Below the pieces are notes generated by a model. The model did not search any database, was not told the origin of the DNA, and saw only the letters and a list, made by a program, of their open reading frames with translations. A stretch of 64,000 nt of DNA from Rhodospira trueperi (GTDB taxonomy: Bacteria > Pseudomonadota > Alphaproteobacteria > Rhodospirillales > Rhodospirillaceae), in NCBI RefSeq assembly GCF_900101965.1, contig NZ_FNAP01000014.1, positions 1-64,000 on the forward strand, in the 5' to 3' direction. Positions 9,182 to 21,336 of the stretch are shown piece by piece; position 1 is the first letter of the stretch, and every line of letters begins with the position of its first letter. A program made the position numbers and the translations under genes.

Positions 9182-9928
9182 GTGGGCCTTCGCCTGGACG
9201 TGACGGCGGGTCGTCCTGGGCCCGATCATTCCCTGACCGATCTCGTGGACCGCCATGCCGGAGCCCCGGCGGTGATCGTCGGCAACGGCCCGTCGCTCAA
9301 CCGGACGGACCCGTGGTGGCCCGACGAAACGGTTGTCTTTGCCTTCAACGGCGCATGGCGGCTGCATCTGGCCGGACGGCTGACCCCGACGTGGCATGTC
9401 GTGGAGGACCGGCTGGTGGCCGAGGAGGAGGCCGCCGCTCTCAAGGCCATTGACTGGGCGCCCCTGGTCGTGCCGCGCGATCACCGGGACATCATTCCGC
9501 CGGGGCCGGGACGGCTGCATGTGCCGGTGAACTGGTCCTTCTACGACGGGGTTCGGGCGCCCGCCGTTCCCGGTTTCGCCACCACCGGCGACGGGCCGCT
9601 GTTCGCGGGACAGAGCGTCGCCTATCTGGCGCTGCAACTGGCGTTCCTGATGGGCTGCGATCCTGTTTATCTCGTGGGGGTGGACCTGGACTATCGGATC
9701 CCGGTGTCGGCACGGGTGAGCGGGCGGGTGGTGACCTCCACCGGTCCCGACCCGAACCACCACGACCCGGATTACTTCGGGCCGGGGCGGCGCTGGCACC
9801 TGCCCAAGCCAGACCGCATGCTGGCGGCGTTCCGCCACGCGGCGGTGGTGTACGCCCACCACGGCCGGCGGCTGTTCAATGCCACCCCTGGCGGACGGCT
9901 GACAGGCGTGCCGAGGGGCAGGCTGTGA
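9182..9928 (+). CDS. MptE-like / DUF115-type protein (Maf-like fold)
   Basis: Product of 248 residues from GTG 9182, eight bases after the previous stop. The V-I-V-G-N-G-P-S-L-N motif near residue 36 is the nucleotide-binding signature of the 6-hydroxymethylpterin diphosphokinase MptE-like family, which includes the flagellin-glycosylation Maf proteins and CST-I-like sialyltransferases. V-Y-L-V-G-V-D-L-D-Y (about 165) and a Y-F-G-P-G-R-R-W-H stretch fit the same family. Tight linkage to a c-di-GMP protein hints at a cell-surface or motility role, but the substrate is unknown. Confidence 0.7.
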   Translation: MGLRLDVTAGRPGPDHSLTDLVDRHAGAPAVIVGNGPSLNRTDPWWPDETVVFAFNGAWRLHLAGRLTPTWHVVEDRLVAEEEAAALKAIDWAPLVVPRDHRDIIPPGPGRLHVPVNWSFYDGVRAPAVPGFATTGDGPLFAGQSVAYLALQLAFLMGCDPVYLVGVDLDYRIPVSARVSGRVVTSTGPDPNHHDPDYFGPGRRWHLPKPDRMLAAFRHAAVVYAHHGRRLFNATPGGRLTGVPRGRL

Positions 9929-10053
9929 TGCGGGGGCTGTTCGAGCGATGGCTCTGTCCGTAACGTCGCGGCCGATTCCGCCGCCGATGAAAATGCTCTA
10001 AGGTCGGGACCCGGCGCACGCGCCGCCCCCTGCGTTCCAGCACTCAGGCCATC

Positions 10054-11153
<1,100 letters not shown>

Positions 11154-11157
<4 letters not shown>

Positions 11158-11663
11158 CGTTTGACGTTCCCCTGCAAGGCGGCCCCGCGCCGGACGGCGG
11201 CGTGATGCGCGACGGTGTTCACGTTTTTCCGGTGCGGGTCTATTACGAATACACGGACGCGGGCGGCATCGTTTATCATGCCGACTATCTGCGCTTCGCC
11301 GAGCGCGCCCGCACCGAGATGATGCGCCTGTTCGGACAGAACCATCAGGATCTGATGGAACGGACCGGACTGGTGTTCGCCGTGGCCCACTGCGAGATGA
11401 CGTTCCATCGTCCGGCGCGGCTCGACGACCTGGTGTGGGTCGAGACCCGCCTGACGGAGGTCGGCGGCGCCTCCATGCGGCTGCGCCAGGACATCCGGCG
11501 TGACGCGACCCTGCTGGTGGGCCTGCGTCTGCGACTGGCGATGATGACCACGCAGGGACGCGCCGGCCGCATTCCGCAGGGGTTGCGCCAGACCCTGTGG
11601 GACCATATGACGGGCCGACCCGATGGCGGCGCGCCCGACCCTTCCGATGCCCCGGAGACATGA
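11154..11663 (+). CDS. ybgC: Tol-Pal-associated acyl-CoA thioesterase YbgC
   Basis: Hotdog-fold thioesterase of 169 residues, overlapping ruvB by four bases and lying ten bases before tolQ. The active-site segment is [13 protein letters not shown]: the catalytic Asp of T-D-A-G-G is kept, while the preceding Asp of the usual E-D-T-D is Tyr. The A-R-T-E-M-M-R helix is typical. The C-terminus extends about 25 residues beyond E. coli YbgC. Genomic position fits the conserved tol-pal cluster. Confidence 0.94.
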
Positions 11664-11673
11664 CGGACGGACC

Positions 11674-12609
11674 ATGGATACGCTCTTTCTCGATCTTTCC
11701 GGCGCGGTGGCGTCGTTCCTCGACGGTCTGCCCCATCTCGGCCTGATCGACGCCGTGCAGGTGGAGCCACCCCCGCCCGACGCCGCGCCCGTGGCGCCGG
11801 TCGGCCGCGAATCGCTGCTGCCCGCCACGCCCTCGGGCGACGACGGCCTGGGCCTGCTGAACGCCGGTCCAGGCGGCGCGCCCACGGCGGCGCCCGGCGG
11901 TGGACTGGCGGCCACCAAGCTGGACCCGGTCAGCCTGTTCTGGCAGGCGGACATCATCGTCAAGGCGGTCATGCTGATGCTGGTGCTGGCCTCGGTGTGG
12001 TCGTGGGGCATCATCTTCGACAAGATGTTCCGGCTGCGGAACCTGTTCCGCCGCGCCAACAGCTTCGAGGACCGCTTCTGGTCCGGTGGCTCGCTGGACG
12101 ACCTGTATGACCGCCTGGGGCCGAACCCGCGCGATCCCATGACCTCGCTGTTCCTCGCCGCCATGCGGGAGTGGCGCCGCGCCACCGGGCGCGAGGGCGG
12201 TGGCGGCCTGTCGGCCAGCCTGTCGCAGCGCATCGACCGTGTCATGCAGATCACCATGAGTCGCGAGTTGGAGGGATTGGAACGCCGGCTCGGCTTCCTG
12301 GCCTCGACCGGGGCCGTGGCCCCCTTCGTCGGCCTGTTCGGCACCGTCTGGGGCATCATGAACAGCTTCCACGCCATCGGCGCGTCGAAGGACACCAGTC
12401 TGGCGACGGTGGCCCCGGGCATCGCCGAAGCGCTGTTCGCCACCGCCATCGGGTTGGTGGCCGCCATTCCGGCGGTGGTGGCCTACAACAAACTGTCCAC
12501 CGAGATCGACCGCTACGCCCGCCGCCTGGAGGCCTTCGCCGGAGAATTCAGCGCCATCCTGTCGCGCCAGATCGAAGAGCGCACCGGGTCCGGCGACACG
12601 TCGAAATGA
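11674..12609 (+). CDS. tolQ: TolQ, MotA/TolQ/ExbB proton-channel protein
   Basis: Inner-membrane component of the Tol-Pal energy transducer, 311 residues from ATG 11674. The first ~85 residues are an unusual Pro/Ala/Gly-rich extension; the family core starts at about residue 86 (D-P-V-S-L-F-W-Q-A-D-I-I-V-K). TM1 at about 93-115, TM2 and TM3 in the last third with T-G-A-V-A-P-F-V-G-L-F-G-T-V-W-G-I-M, followed by A-P-G-I-A-E-A-L-F-A-T. Normal TolQ is about 230 residues. Next to tolR and tolA. Confidence 0.96.
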   Translation: MDTLFLDLSGAVASFLDGLPHLGLIDAVQVEPPPPDAAPVAPVGRESLLPATPSGDDGLGLLNAGPGGAPTAAPGGGLAATKLDPVSLFWQADIIVKAVMLMLVLASVWSWGIIFDKMFRLRNLFRRANSFEDRFWSGGSLDDLYDRLGPNPRDPMTSLFLAAMREWRRATGREGGGGLSASLSQRIDRVMQITMSRELEGLERRLGFLASTGAVAPFVGLFGTVWGIMNSFHAIGASKDTSLATVAPGIAEALFATAIGLVAAIPAVVAYNKLSTEIDRYARRLEAFAGEFSAILSRQIEERTGSGDTSK

Positions 12610-12649
12610 CGCGACCTGTGTGACCGCGCCTGAAGAGGGAGACGCCGCC

Positions 12650-13108
12650 ATGGGGGCCAGCCTGCAACCGCGCGGAGGGGGACCCGGCCGCCGCCGCCGG
12701 CAGCCGATGAGCGAGATCAACGTTACGCCGATGGTCGATGTGATGCTGGTGCTGCTCGTCATCTTCATGGTGACCGCGCCATTGCTGGTGACCGGCGTGG
12801 ACGTCGAGTTGCCGCGCGCCTCCAGCCCCAGCCTGGACCAGGACAACACCGCCCTGACGGTGACCGTGCAGGGCGACGGGCGCGTCTTCCTCAATCAGAC
12901 GGAGGTGACCCTGGACGCGCTGGCCGCGCGCATGGACGCCATCACCGGCGCCAACCCGGAGGCGCGCGTCTACGTCCGGGGGGACGAGGGCGTGGCCTAC
13001 GGTCGGGTCATGGCCGCCATGGGCTCGCTATACGACGCCGGATACCGCCGGGTGGCGCTGATCACGCGCCCGCCGTCGGGCGCGGGCGACACCGGCGCGG
13101 CGCAGTGA
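12650..13108 (+). CDS. tolR: TolR, ExbD/TolR-family protein
   Basis: Product of 152 residues. ATG 12650 is chosen for AGAGGGAG upstream; a GTG at 12620 would add ten residues. A basic N-terminus precedes S-E-I-N-V-T-P-M-V-D-V-M, containing the proton-pathway Asp in the single transmembrane helix (about 23-50), then a periplasmic ExbD domain ending in R-V-A-L-I-T. Forms the proton channel with TolQ and couples it to TolA. Confidence 0.96.
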   Translation: MGASLQPRGGGPGRRRRQPMSEINVTPMVDVMLVLLVIFMVTAPLLVTGVDVELPRASSPSLDQDNTALTVTVQGDGRVFLNQTEVTLDALAARMDAITGANPEARVYVRGDEGVAYGRVMAAMGSLYDAGYRRVALITRPPSGAGDTGAAQ

Positions 13109-13134
13109 TGGCCGCGCGGATCGGATAAAGCGCC

Positions 13135-14100
<966 letters not shown>

Positions 14101-14118
14101 TGCGGTGGCTGTTGGGGG

Positions 14119-14685
14119 TCAGCCCTCAGGCCACTCGGTCGGGTTCCTGTTCTCGCGGTCGGTCTCGCGCTTGAACACGGCGTCGATGAGCCGGTCCATC
14201 AGCGCGGCGAAGGTCGCGTCGGGCACGGCCGGCACCGGACCGCCCCAGCCCTCGGCCCAGGCGACCAGTTTGGCCCCCTGGCACAGCGCCGCGCTGGCGT
14301 GCAGGCTGCCGCCCTTCGCCGGGTCCGTGGGCAGGCGGCCGGCGCACAGCCGTTCCCCGGCGACAATGCCGCCGCCGCTCAGGAACAGAACCACGCGATA
14401 GCCGTTGGCGTGGGCGCCGGCATCCGGCGGCACCGCCACGAAATCGAGCCGGCGCCGACTGACCAACCCGCTCATGGCGTGCGCGGCGGCGGCGGCGACC
14501 TGATCGTTCGCCGCCCCGGGGTAGGGGTTGCCGACCACCTCCAACGGCAAACTTGCGGTGTACACATAGCCGAACACATCGTTCAGGCTGTGCGAGTGGG
14601 ACACCGTGCGCACGCTCTGGCACCCCGCCACGATCAGCGCAAGAGCGCCGACGGCGGCGGCAGACAGCAAACGACCCCGTGGCAT
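14119..14685 (-). CDS. Predicted lipoprotein of unknown function
   Basis: Product of 188 residues; GGAGG lies seven bases before the ATG. A signal peptide ends in the lipobox L-I-V-A-G-C (Cys about 22), so the mature protein should be lipid-anchored. The remainder, about 165 residues, has no motif I recognise. Convergent with tolA, and its stop lies only 18 bases beyond the tolA stop. The setting next to tol genes suggests an envelope role but does not prove it. Confidence 0.75.
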   Translation of the reverse strand: MPRGRLLSAAAVGALALIVAGCQSVRTVSHSHSLNDVFGYVYTASLPLEVVGNPYPGAANDQVAAAAAHAMSGLVSRRRLDFVAVPPDAGAHANGYRVVLFLSGGGIVAGERLCAGRLPTDPAKGGSLHASAALCQGAKLVAWAEGWGGPVPAVPDATFAALMDRLIDAVFKRETDRENRNPTEWPEG

Positions 14686-15141
14686 GGCAGCACCTCCGCG
14701 TCCATTGTGAGGACCTGTTCCCGACGTCTCCGGATCAATCCGTTCCCTATTGTATCCAGATTGGACCGCAACGCCCATCGAACCGGAACGGATCGACTGG
14801 AGCGCGTTTCGGGCCAGCAGCCAAGGGGATTTCTGGCGGACAGTCGGGTATGATCGCGGCCGGCCGGCCGTTCGCCGGTCGGCGGCTTCGGCACCAAGCG
14901 CAAGCACCGACGAGGGTGCGTTGCGTTTCTTTTGAGTCACCCAACCCGCCCTCGCCATTTGTAATTGAAGTAAATCGTCGTCGCGATCCGTTCCGGATCG
15001 CTCGGGATTTGCTCTAGGACTCCGGGGGTAAGATCCCTGTTCGGAAAGACATAGAACCGAAGACAGGCTAGACAGCGGCGCACAGGCTATGCAATTGATA
15101 CTCAAGGTGGGGCAGTTCCTGCAGTGTGTAGGGTAGCAATA
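14686..15141. other. Intergenic region between lipoprotein and sensor kinase
   Basis: 456 bases with no supportable gene. It holds one copy of the 60-bp dispersed repeat (14956-15017) and must contain promoters for the two divergent flanking genes. Confidence 0.5.
14956..15017 (+). repeat. 60-bp dispersed intergenic repeat, copy 1
   Basis: Begins CATTTGTAATTGAAG, continues CGTCGTCGCGATCCG, then TTCCGGATCGCTCGGGATTT and GCTCTAG. It shares this order with copies at 26347, 57486 and, inverted, 59219. The CGATCCGttCCGGATCG part is an inverted repeat. Confidence 0.8.
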
Positions 15142-18100
15142 ATGCCGTCCGATTTTGTTGATCCAAGACGGGCGATGCCTATTTCTAGTAAAGAAGGTCG
15201 TTCCTGGGCGGGTCCTGAAGGCACGATTGAAGATGTGGCGGCGGTCTGGTCGTCCCAGGATCCCGTCGGTGATGCGCTGGCGCTGTCCGAGTCCCAGGTC
15301 GCCTCGCTGACACCGTTGTTGGATCGCCTGGGAACCCTGGTGGACGCTCCCGTGCATCTGTGTGACCGCCTGGGACGTCGGCTGACCCCGAAGACGGAGT
15401 CCGAGGACCCGGCCGAGGTCCAGCCTATCCTCGTCGACATGACGCGCGCGCTGGAAGGCTGCGAGGATACGGTTCTCAGATCCCTCACGGCTGGACGAAC
15501 GACCTGGGGCACGCGTCTGGCTGCGGACGGTATCCATGTGGCCAATCTGATCATCATTGCCAACGGCAATGGCTCGGGTCCATTGACGGGGACTCAGGCC
15601 TCAACCGTGCTGCCTCTGGTTCGCTCCATGGCACGGGAAATCGCGCGCCGTCTGGTCGCGGAGGCCCAGGCCCGCGATGCCCGCAGCATGGTGGTGCGGC
15701 TGGCCACGCGCGGCACGACCGAGGCCCTGGCCGCCGAAAGCCGGCTGACGCGCATGGCGGCCCAGGTGCCGGGTGTCCTCTACCAGTATCGACTATGGCC
15801 GGACGGACGCAGCGCCTTTCCCTACGTCACCGAGGGCATCCGCGACATTTATGGCCTGTCGCCGGCGGACGTGCGCGAGGATGGGGCCCTGGTCTTCAAG
15901 GTTCTGCATCCGAACGACACCGACCGCGTCGCGGCGTCGATCCTGGAGTCCGCGCGGACTCTGGAGACGTGGCACGCGGAGTATCGGGTCAACCACCCCA
16001 CGCGGGGCCTGATCCATGTGGAGGGACGGTCGCAGCCGGAGCCGTTGCCCGACGGCAGCGTGCTGTGGCATGGGCTCATCATGGACGTGACCGAGCGCGT
16101 CCGGCAACAGGAGGATCTGCGAGCCTACCAGGACCGCTATCGTATGGTGGCCCAGACCGTCCGCTACGGCACCTGGGTCGGGGACCTGAAACGCGGCATG
16201 TTCGACTTCGACGCCGCCTTCATGGAGATGCTCGGCTATCCCGCCGAGGCTGAATCCCTGACCTTTGATCGCTGGATATCCATGCTGCATCCCGATGATG
16301 CCGTCCGCCATTGGGAGGTCATCGGCGGTCAGGTCGCGCAAGGCGATTCCTTCACCGTGGAACTGCGGTATCGCACTGCCGCCGGAAACTGGCTGTGGGT
16401 CGAGTGCCGGGGCCACGTGACGGAACGGCGCGATGAGAGGCCGTTGCGCATGGTCGGCATGACGGCGGACATCTCCCGACGCAAGGCCGCCGAGGAGGCC
16501 CTGAAAGCCAGCGAACGCGAGAAGGCCCTGATCCTGTCGAGCATTTCCGACACCATCACTTATTACAAGAGCCCGGACTTGCGAATCGCCTGGTCAAACC
16601 TGGGTTTGGGGCACAAATCCCAGTTCGTCGGACAGGACGTGGTGGGGCGAACCTGCTATTCGGTCGTGGTTGGCGCCGACGCGCCCTGTGAGGGGTGCCC
16701 CGTGCACCAGACCTTCAAGACCGGGCAACACGCGGTTGCCGACATGACGGTCATCGAGGGGCGGCATATCCTGATCCATACCTCTCCCATGCGCGACGAA
16801 GACGGCACCATGCTGGGGGTCGTCGAGGTGGCCCGCGATATCACCGACTGGGTCGAGGCGAAACGCAGACTGGCTCAGGCGATCGCCGATCTGAAACAGG
16901 CCCAGCGGATCGCGGCCATCGGGAACTGGTCCTTTGACCCGGCTGTCGGCGTGCCGGTGTGGTCCGACGAGATCTATCGCATCTACGGGCGGGACCCGGC
17001 CCAGCCCCTGCTGACGCTGGCGGACTGCGACACCCTGTACGAGGGCGAGGACCTGGACCGCTTCCGTACCGCCTTCACAGCCGCCATTCGTGATGGGATC
17101 GCGTACGACATTACCCTGTGCCTGCGTCTGCCCGACCGGCCGCCAAAATGGGTTCGGGCCATCGGCGAGCCGGAGGCGGAGGCGGGACCCGCCGGTCATG
17201 TCGTTCACGGCACCATCCAGGACATCACGGAAGAGAAACGCATCCGGGACGACCTGATTCTGCGCAAACACAAACTGCGCTTGGCGATGGACGTGGCCGC
17301 CGACGGCATCTGGGATTTCGAGGTGGAAACCGGGGCGGTTGAATGGAACGACCGGTTGTTCGAGATGTTGGGCTATGCGCCCGGAGCGTTTCAGGAATCC
17401 TTCGACGCGTGGCGCGGCCTCGTGCACCCGGACGACTGGCCGCACGTCGAGGCGGCCAGCTTGGCCAGCATCCGAACCGGTATCCCGTTCGAGACCGAGT
17501 ACCGCATGTGCCGGACCGACGGCACATGGCTGTGGGTTTGGGATCATGGTCGTCCGATAGACTGGAACGACCAGGGCGGCGTCTCCCGCATGATCGGCAC
17601 GGTCACGGACATCGACGCCCGCAAGCGCAAGGAACTGGCCGACATCGAGGCACGCGCCACGGCCGAACAGAGCAGCCACGCGAAGTCCGAGTTCCTGGCC
17701 GCCATGAGCCACGAATTGCGCACGCCGCTGAACGCCATTCTCGGTTTTTCCGAGATGATGAAGGACGAAATGCTGGGTGAACTCGGTCACGAGACATACC
17801 GTCAGTATGCCGCCGATATCCACGCCAGCGGCACCCATCTGACCGACCTGATCAACAGCGTGTTGGATCTGGCCAAGATCGAAGCGGGCCGACGCGACCT
17901 GACCATCGAGAGTCTGGACGCGGGCGAAGTGATGGCGGTGACCTTGCATCTCGTCGAACAGCGGGCAACCAATGCCGGCCTGACCCTGGAACGATCCGTC
18001 GCGCCCGATCTGCCTCCTCTCATGGCGGACAGTCTGGCCGTGCGGCAGATCCTGTTCAATCTGCTGTCCAACGCCATCAAGTACACCCCGCGCGGCGGCC

Positions 18101-18372
18101 GCGTGACCATCACGGCCACGCCGTGCGGCCAGGGCGGTGTCGCGATCCACGTTGCCGACACCGGGATGGGCATCTCGGCGGAGGATCAGGCCCGCCTGTT
18201 CCAACCGTTCACCCGGGCGGAGGAGGTCGAGCGGCGCCATATCGAGGGCACGGGGCTTGGGCTGGCTCTGGTCAAATCCCTGATGGATCTGCACGGCGGG
18301 ACGGTGACGGTCGAAAGCGTGTCCGGCGAGGGCAGCGTCTTCACCGTGTGCTTCCCGGTGCCGGACGGATAA
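15142..18372 (+). CDS. Soluble five-PAS sensor histidine kinase
   Basis: Product of 1,076 residues (ATG 15142; GTG 15124 possible). N-terminal sensory region (about 40-190) of GAF/PocR-like character, then five PAS/PAC modules (about 205-325, 330-450, 455-580, 585-705, 710-835), then HisKA with S-H857-E-L-R-T-P-L-N and a HATPase with N-L-L-S-N-A-I-K-Y, D-T-G-M-G-I-S and G-T-G-L-G-L-A-L. No membrane helix, so it is cytosolic. The third PAS carries a C-E-G-C-P motif that could bind metal or sense redox. No receiver domain is fused; the nearest regulator, ChvI 250 bases downstream, has its own kinase. Confidence 0.93.
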   Translation: MPSDFVDPRRAMPISSKEGRSWAGPEGTIEDVAAVWSSQDPVGDALALSESQVASLTPLLDRLGTLVDAPVHLCDRLGRRLTPKTESEDPAEVQPILVDMTRALEGCEDTVLRSLTAGRTTWGTRLAADGIHVANLIIIANGNGSGPLTGTQASTVLPLVRSMAREIARRLVAEAQARDARSMVVRLATRGTTEALAAESRLTRMAAQVPGVLYQYRLWPDGRSAFPYVTEGIRDIYGLSPADVREDGALVFKVLHPNDTDRVAASILESARTLETWHAEYRVNHPTRGLIHVEGRSQPEPLPDGSVLWHGLIMDVTERVRQQEDLRAYQDRYRMVAQTVRYGTWVGDLKRGMFDFDAAFMEMLGYPAEAESLTFDRWISMLHPDDAVRHWEVIGGQVAQGDSFTVELRYRTAAGNWLWVECRGHVTERRDERPLRMVGMTADISRRKAAEEALKASEREKALILSSISDTITYYKSPDLRIAWSNLGLGHKSQFVGQDVVGRTCYSVVVGADAPCEGCPVHQTFKTGQHAVADMTVIEGRHILIHTSPMRDEDGTMLGVVEVARDITDWVEAKRRLAQAIADLKQAQRIAAIGNWSFDPAVGVPVWSDEIYRIYGRDPAQPLLTLADCDTLYEGEDLDRFRTAFTAAIRDGIAYDITLCLRLPDRPPKWVRAIGEPEAEAGPAGHVVHGTIQDITEEKRIRDDLILRKHKLRLAMDVAADGIWDFEVETGAVEWNDRLFEMLGYAPGAFQESFDAWRGLVHPDDWPHVEAASLASIRTGIPFETEYRMCRTDGTWLWVWDHGRPIDWNDQGGVSRMIGTVTDIDARKRKELADIEARATAEQSSHAKSEFLAAMSHELRTPLNAILGFSEMMKDEMLGELGHETYRQYAADIHASGTHLTDLINSVLDLAKIEAGRRDLTIESLDAGEVMAVTLHLVEQRATNAGLTLERSVAPDLPPLMADSLAVRQILFNLLSNAIKYTPRGGRVTITATPCGQGGVAIHVADTGMGISAEDQARLFQPFTRAEEVERRHIEGTGLGLALVKSLMDLHGGTVTVESVSGEGSVFTVCFPVPDG

Positions 18373-18619
18373 CAGCGGCCGTGACGAAAGCCTCTGCGCC
18401 CCAGGCAACCCGCGGGCGACCGCCGAAACCGTCATCGCGCGGATGAACGAGGACACGCGGCGCGTCCATCCCCTGTCGGAGGCGGCCTGACGGCGCCAAG
18501 CAATCGGCACCCGCCACGGTTCCGCACCCATTCGCTCCCCGGGGTTGCCACATTCCGGCGGTTTCCTGTTAGGAACACTGCATCGCCGAACCGCATCAGG
18601 CCCCGCTGGAGGACAGCCC

Positions 18620-19321
18620 GTGACCCACCGAATCGCGCTCGTGGATGACGACCAGAATATTCTGGCGTCGGTGTCCATCACCCTGGAGGCCGAGGGCTTC
18701 GAGGTCGCCACCTACACCGACGGCGCCGAAGCCCTGCGTGGCCTGCTGGCCGATCCGGTGGATCTGGCCGTGCTCGACATCAAGATGCCGCGCATGGACG
18801 GCATGGAGCTGTTGCAGCGGCTGCGGGTGAAATCCAGCCTGCCCGTCATCTTCCTGACCTCCAAGGACGACGAGGTGGACGAATTGATGGGCCTGCGCAT
18901 GGGCGCCGACGACTACATCAAGAAGCCGTTCTCGCAGCGCCTGCTGATCGAGCGCATCCGTGCCATCCTGCGGCGCGGCGACGCGGGTCGCGACGGGCCG
19001 CCCGACCTGTCCGACAAGGCGCTGATCCGGGGCGAACTGGTGATGGACCCGGAGCGCCACCTGTGCACCTGGAAGGGCGAGCCGGTGAACCTGACCGTCA
19101 CCGAGTTCCTGCTGTTGCAGTCGCTGGCCCAGCGCCCCGGGCACGTCAAGAACCGCGACCAGTTGATCGACGCCGCCTACGGCGAGCACATCTACGTCGA
19201 CGACCGCACCATCGACAGCCACATCAAGCGCCTGCGCAAGAAGTTCCGCGAGGTGGACGGCGAGTTCTCGGACATCGAGACCCTGTACGGCGTGGGCTAC
19301 CGCTACAAGGACGCGGGCTGA
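18620..19321 (+). CDS. chvI: ChvI-type response regulator
   Basis: OmpR-family regulator, 233 residues, GTG start after GGAGGAC. Receiver with L-V-D-D-D, phospho-acceptor D53 in [11 protein letters not shown] and K-K-P-F-S-Q-R-L-L, then a winged-helix DNA-binding domain. Receiver sequence and the directly adjacent sensor match alphaproteobacterial ChvI/ExoS-ChvI systems, which respond to acid and envelope stress. Usual neighbours (pckA upstream, hprK downstream) are absent. Confidence 0.93.
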   Translation: MTHRIALVDDDQNILASVSITLEAEGFEVATYTDGAEALRGLLADPVDLAVLDIKMPRMDGMELLQRLRVKSSLPVIFLTSKDDEVDELMGLRMGADDYIKKPFSQRLLIERIRAILRRGDAGRDGPPDLSDKALIRGELVMDPERHLCTWKGEPVNLTVTEFLLLQSLAQRPGHVKNRDQLIDAAYGEHIYVDDRTIDSHIKRLRKKFREVDGEFSDIETLYGVGYRYKDAG

Positions 19322-19322
19322 G

Positions 19323-21020
19323 GTGACGCGCGGCGGCGTCAGGGACGGGGACGACGGGGCGGGGCGGACCACCCGGGTGCGGACCGGATCGGTCCTGCGC
19401 TCGCGTCTGACATGGCGCATTCTGGCGGTCAACCTGCTGGCGCCCATCCTGCTGGTCGCCGGGATGTTCTATCTCGACAACTACCGGACGACCCTGACCC
19501 AGGCCCGGTTGCAGGCTCTTCGCACAGAGGCCGACCTGATCGCCGCCGCCGTCGCCGAGGGCTCCCTGACCTTCGAGGTCCATCCCGAAACCCGCAGCCT
19601 TGTCCCCGGTCACATCATCACGCCGGAACTGGCCAGTCAGATCGTGCGCCGCCTGTCGCGTCTGGCCGGGGTGCGCGGGCGTCTTTTCGGCCTCGACGGC
19701 GCCCTGGTGGCCGACAGCGAACAGACCCAGCGCGGCCAGTTCCTGGTCTCGCCGCTGCCGCCGCTGCCGGAGCCCGATTCGATGGGGGATCGCCTGGACG
19801 ACCTCGTCTCGACGGTGGACGGCCTGATGACCCGTGCCACCCGCGCGGTGCTGCCGCGCCCGGAACTGCCGCTGTATCGGGAGCCGGGCGACCAGGACGC
19901 GTCCGACTATCGTGAGGTCGGCGAGGCCCTGGCCGGACGGCCGGTCAGTTCCGCCATGCGGCGCCACCCCGACGGCACCCGCATCGTCCTCAGCGTCGCG
20001 GTGCCGGTGCAGTACTTCAAGCAGGTGGTCGGCGCGCTGCTGGTGTCGGCCGACGACAGCGGCATTGAACGGGACGTGTTCGAGGTGCGGTTGGCCATCT
20101 TGGAGATTTTCGCCGGCACTCTGGCCATCACCATCCTGATGTCGTTGTATCTGTCGGGCACGCTGGTGCGTCCGCTCACCCGGCTGGCCGCCGCCGCCGA
20201 GCGGGTGCGTCACGCCCACGGCGACCATCGGGACATCCCCGATCTGTCCAACCGTCGCGACGAGGTGGGCGAGCTGTCGGCGGCGCTGATCGAGATGACG
20301 GCCGCCCTGTCCGCCCGCATGGGCGCCATTGAACGCTTCGCCGCCGACGTTGCGCACGAGATCAAGAACCCCCTGACCTCGCTGCGCAGCGCCGTCGAGA
20401 CGGTCGCCCGGGTCACCGACCCCGCGCAGCAACGCCGCCTGATGGCCGTGATCCTGGATGACGTGGAGCGGCTGAACCGGCTGATCTCCGACATCTCCGA
20501 CGCCTCGCGCCTGGACGCCGAGATGTCGCGCGCGCCGACCCAGATCATGGATCTCGGCCCGCTGCTGGCCGCCCTGGCCGATGTCCACGCCAACACGGCC
20601 GCCGACTCGGGCGTGTCCGTGCGCTACGAGGGGCCGGAGGAGGGCGGGGCGCCGCTCAGGGTCTTCGGCAACGACAGCCGCCTGGGGCAGGTGTTCCAGA
20701 ACCTGCTGGCCAATGCCGTGTCGTTCAGCCCGGAGGGCGGATCGGTGGCGCTGCGGGCGTGGCGCGCGGGGCCGTCGGTGGTGGCGACGGTGGAGGACGA
20801 CGGCCCCGGCCTGCCGCCCGGCAAGGAAGCGGCCATCTTCGACCGCTTCTATTCGCAACGGCCCAAGGGCGAGAAGTTCGGCACCCATTCGGGGCTGGGC
20901 CTGTCGATCTCCAAGCAGATCATCGAGAACCACCGGGGCACGATCCGCGCCGAGAACCGCACCGACGACACCGGGCGCGTGCTGGGCGCGCGCTTCACGG
21001 TCGAGTTGCCGTCGGCGTGA
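19323..21020 (+). CDS. chvG: ChvG-type sensor histidine kinase
   Basis: Membrane sensor of the ChvG/ChvI pair, 565 residues, GTG one base after the chvI stop. TM1 about residues 35-55 (R-I-L-A-V-N-L-L-A-P-I-L), a periplasmic sensory domain to about 255, TM2 about 255-280, HAMP, HisKA with A-H345-E-I-K-N-P-L-T-S-L-R and a HATPase with N-L-L-A-N-A-V-S-F and D-D-G-P-G-L-P. Architecture and spacing fit ChvG/ExoS. Confidence 0.93.
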   Translation: MTRGGVRDGDDGAGRTTRVRTGSVLRSRLTWRILAVNLLAPILLVAGMFYLDNYRTTLTQARLQALRTEADLIAAAVAEGSLTFEVHPETRSLVPGHIITPELASQIVRRLSRLAGVRGRLFGLDGALVADSEQTQRGQFLVSPLPPLPEPDSMGDRLDDLVSTVDGLMTRATRAVLPRPELPLYREPGDQDASDYREVGEALAGRPVSSAMRRHPDGTRIVLSVAVPVQYFKQVVGALLVSADDSGIERDVFEVRLAILEIFAGTLAITILMSLYLSGTLVRPLTRLAAAAERVRHAHGDHRDIPDLSNRRDEVGELSAALIEMTAALSARMGAIERFAADVAHEIKNPLTSLRSAVETVARVTDPAQQRRLMAVILDDVERLNRLISDISDASRLDAEMSRAPTQIMDLGPLLAALADVHANTAADSGVSVRYEGPEEGGAPLRVFGNDSRLGQVFQNLLANAVSFSPEGGSVALRAWRAGPSVVATVEDDGPGLPPGKEAAIFDRFYSQRPKGEKFGTHSGLGLSISKQIIENHRGTIRAENRTDDTGRVLGARFTVELPSA

Positions 21021-21096
21021 TGCGGCGGCGCCGGTCTCAGATCCGGGGCGATGAAACGGGTGGCGCGACATCCGCCGCCAACGACGCTGCAAACGG

Positions 21097-21268
21097 CGGG
21101 TTGCGCCTGCGGCGCGAACCCGCCCTACGGATCACGCGAATAGACTCTTGTAGGGCGGATTCGCCCCGCGCAGCGGGGCAATCCGCCGCCAACAACGCCG
21201 CGCAGGCGGGTTGCGCCAGCAGAACCTTGTAGGGCGGATTCGCCCCGCGCAGCGGGGCAATCCGCCGG
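21097..21268. repeat. Cluster of three REP-like GC-rich palindromes
   Basis: Unit 1 at 21097-21128 (CGGGTTGCGCC...GGCGCGAACCCG), unit 2 at 21151-21188 and unit 3 at 21230-21267 (both TAGGGCGGATTCGCC...GGGGCAATCCGCC). Units 2 and 3 are nearly identical. A related compound copy is at 48241-48328. No coding sequence in 21021-21336 is credible. Confidence 0.85.
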
Positions 21269-21336
21269 GGTCGGTGACGCGGCGCACGGCCCGCCGCGTC
21301 GCGGCGGTCGAGTGCGCCCATCGGCGGTGTTTCCTT

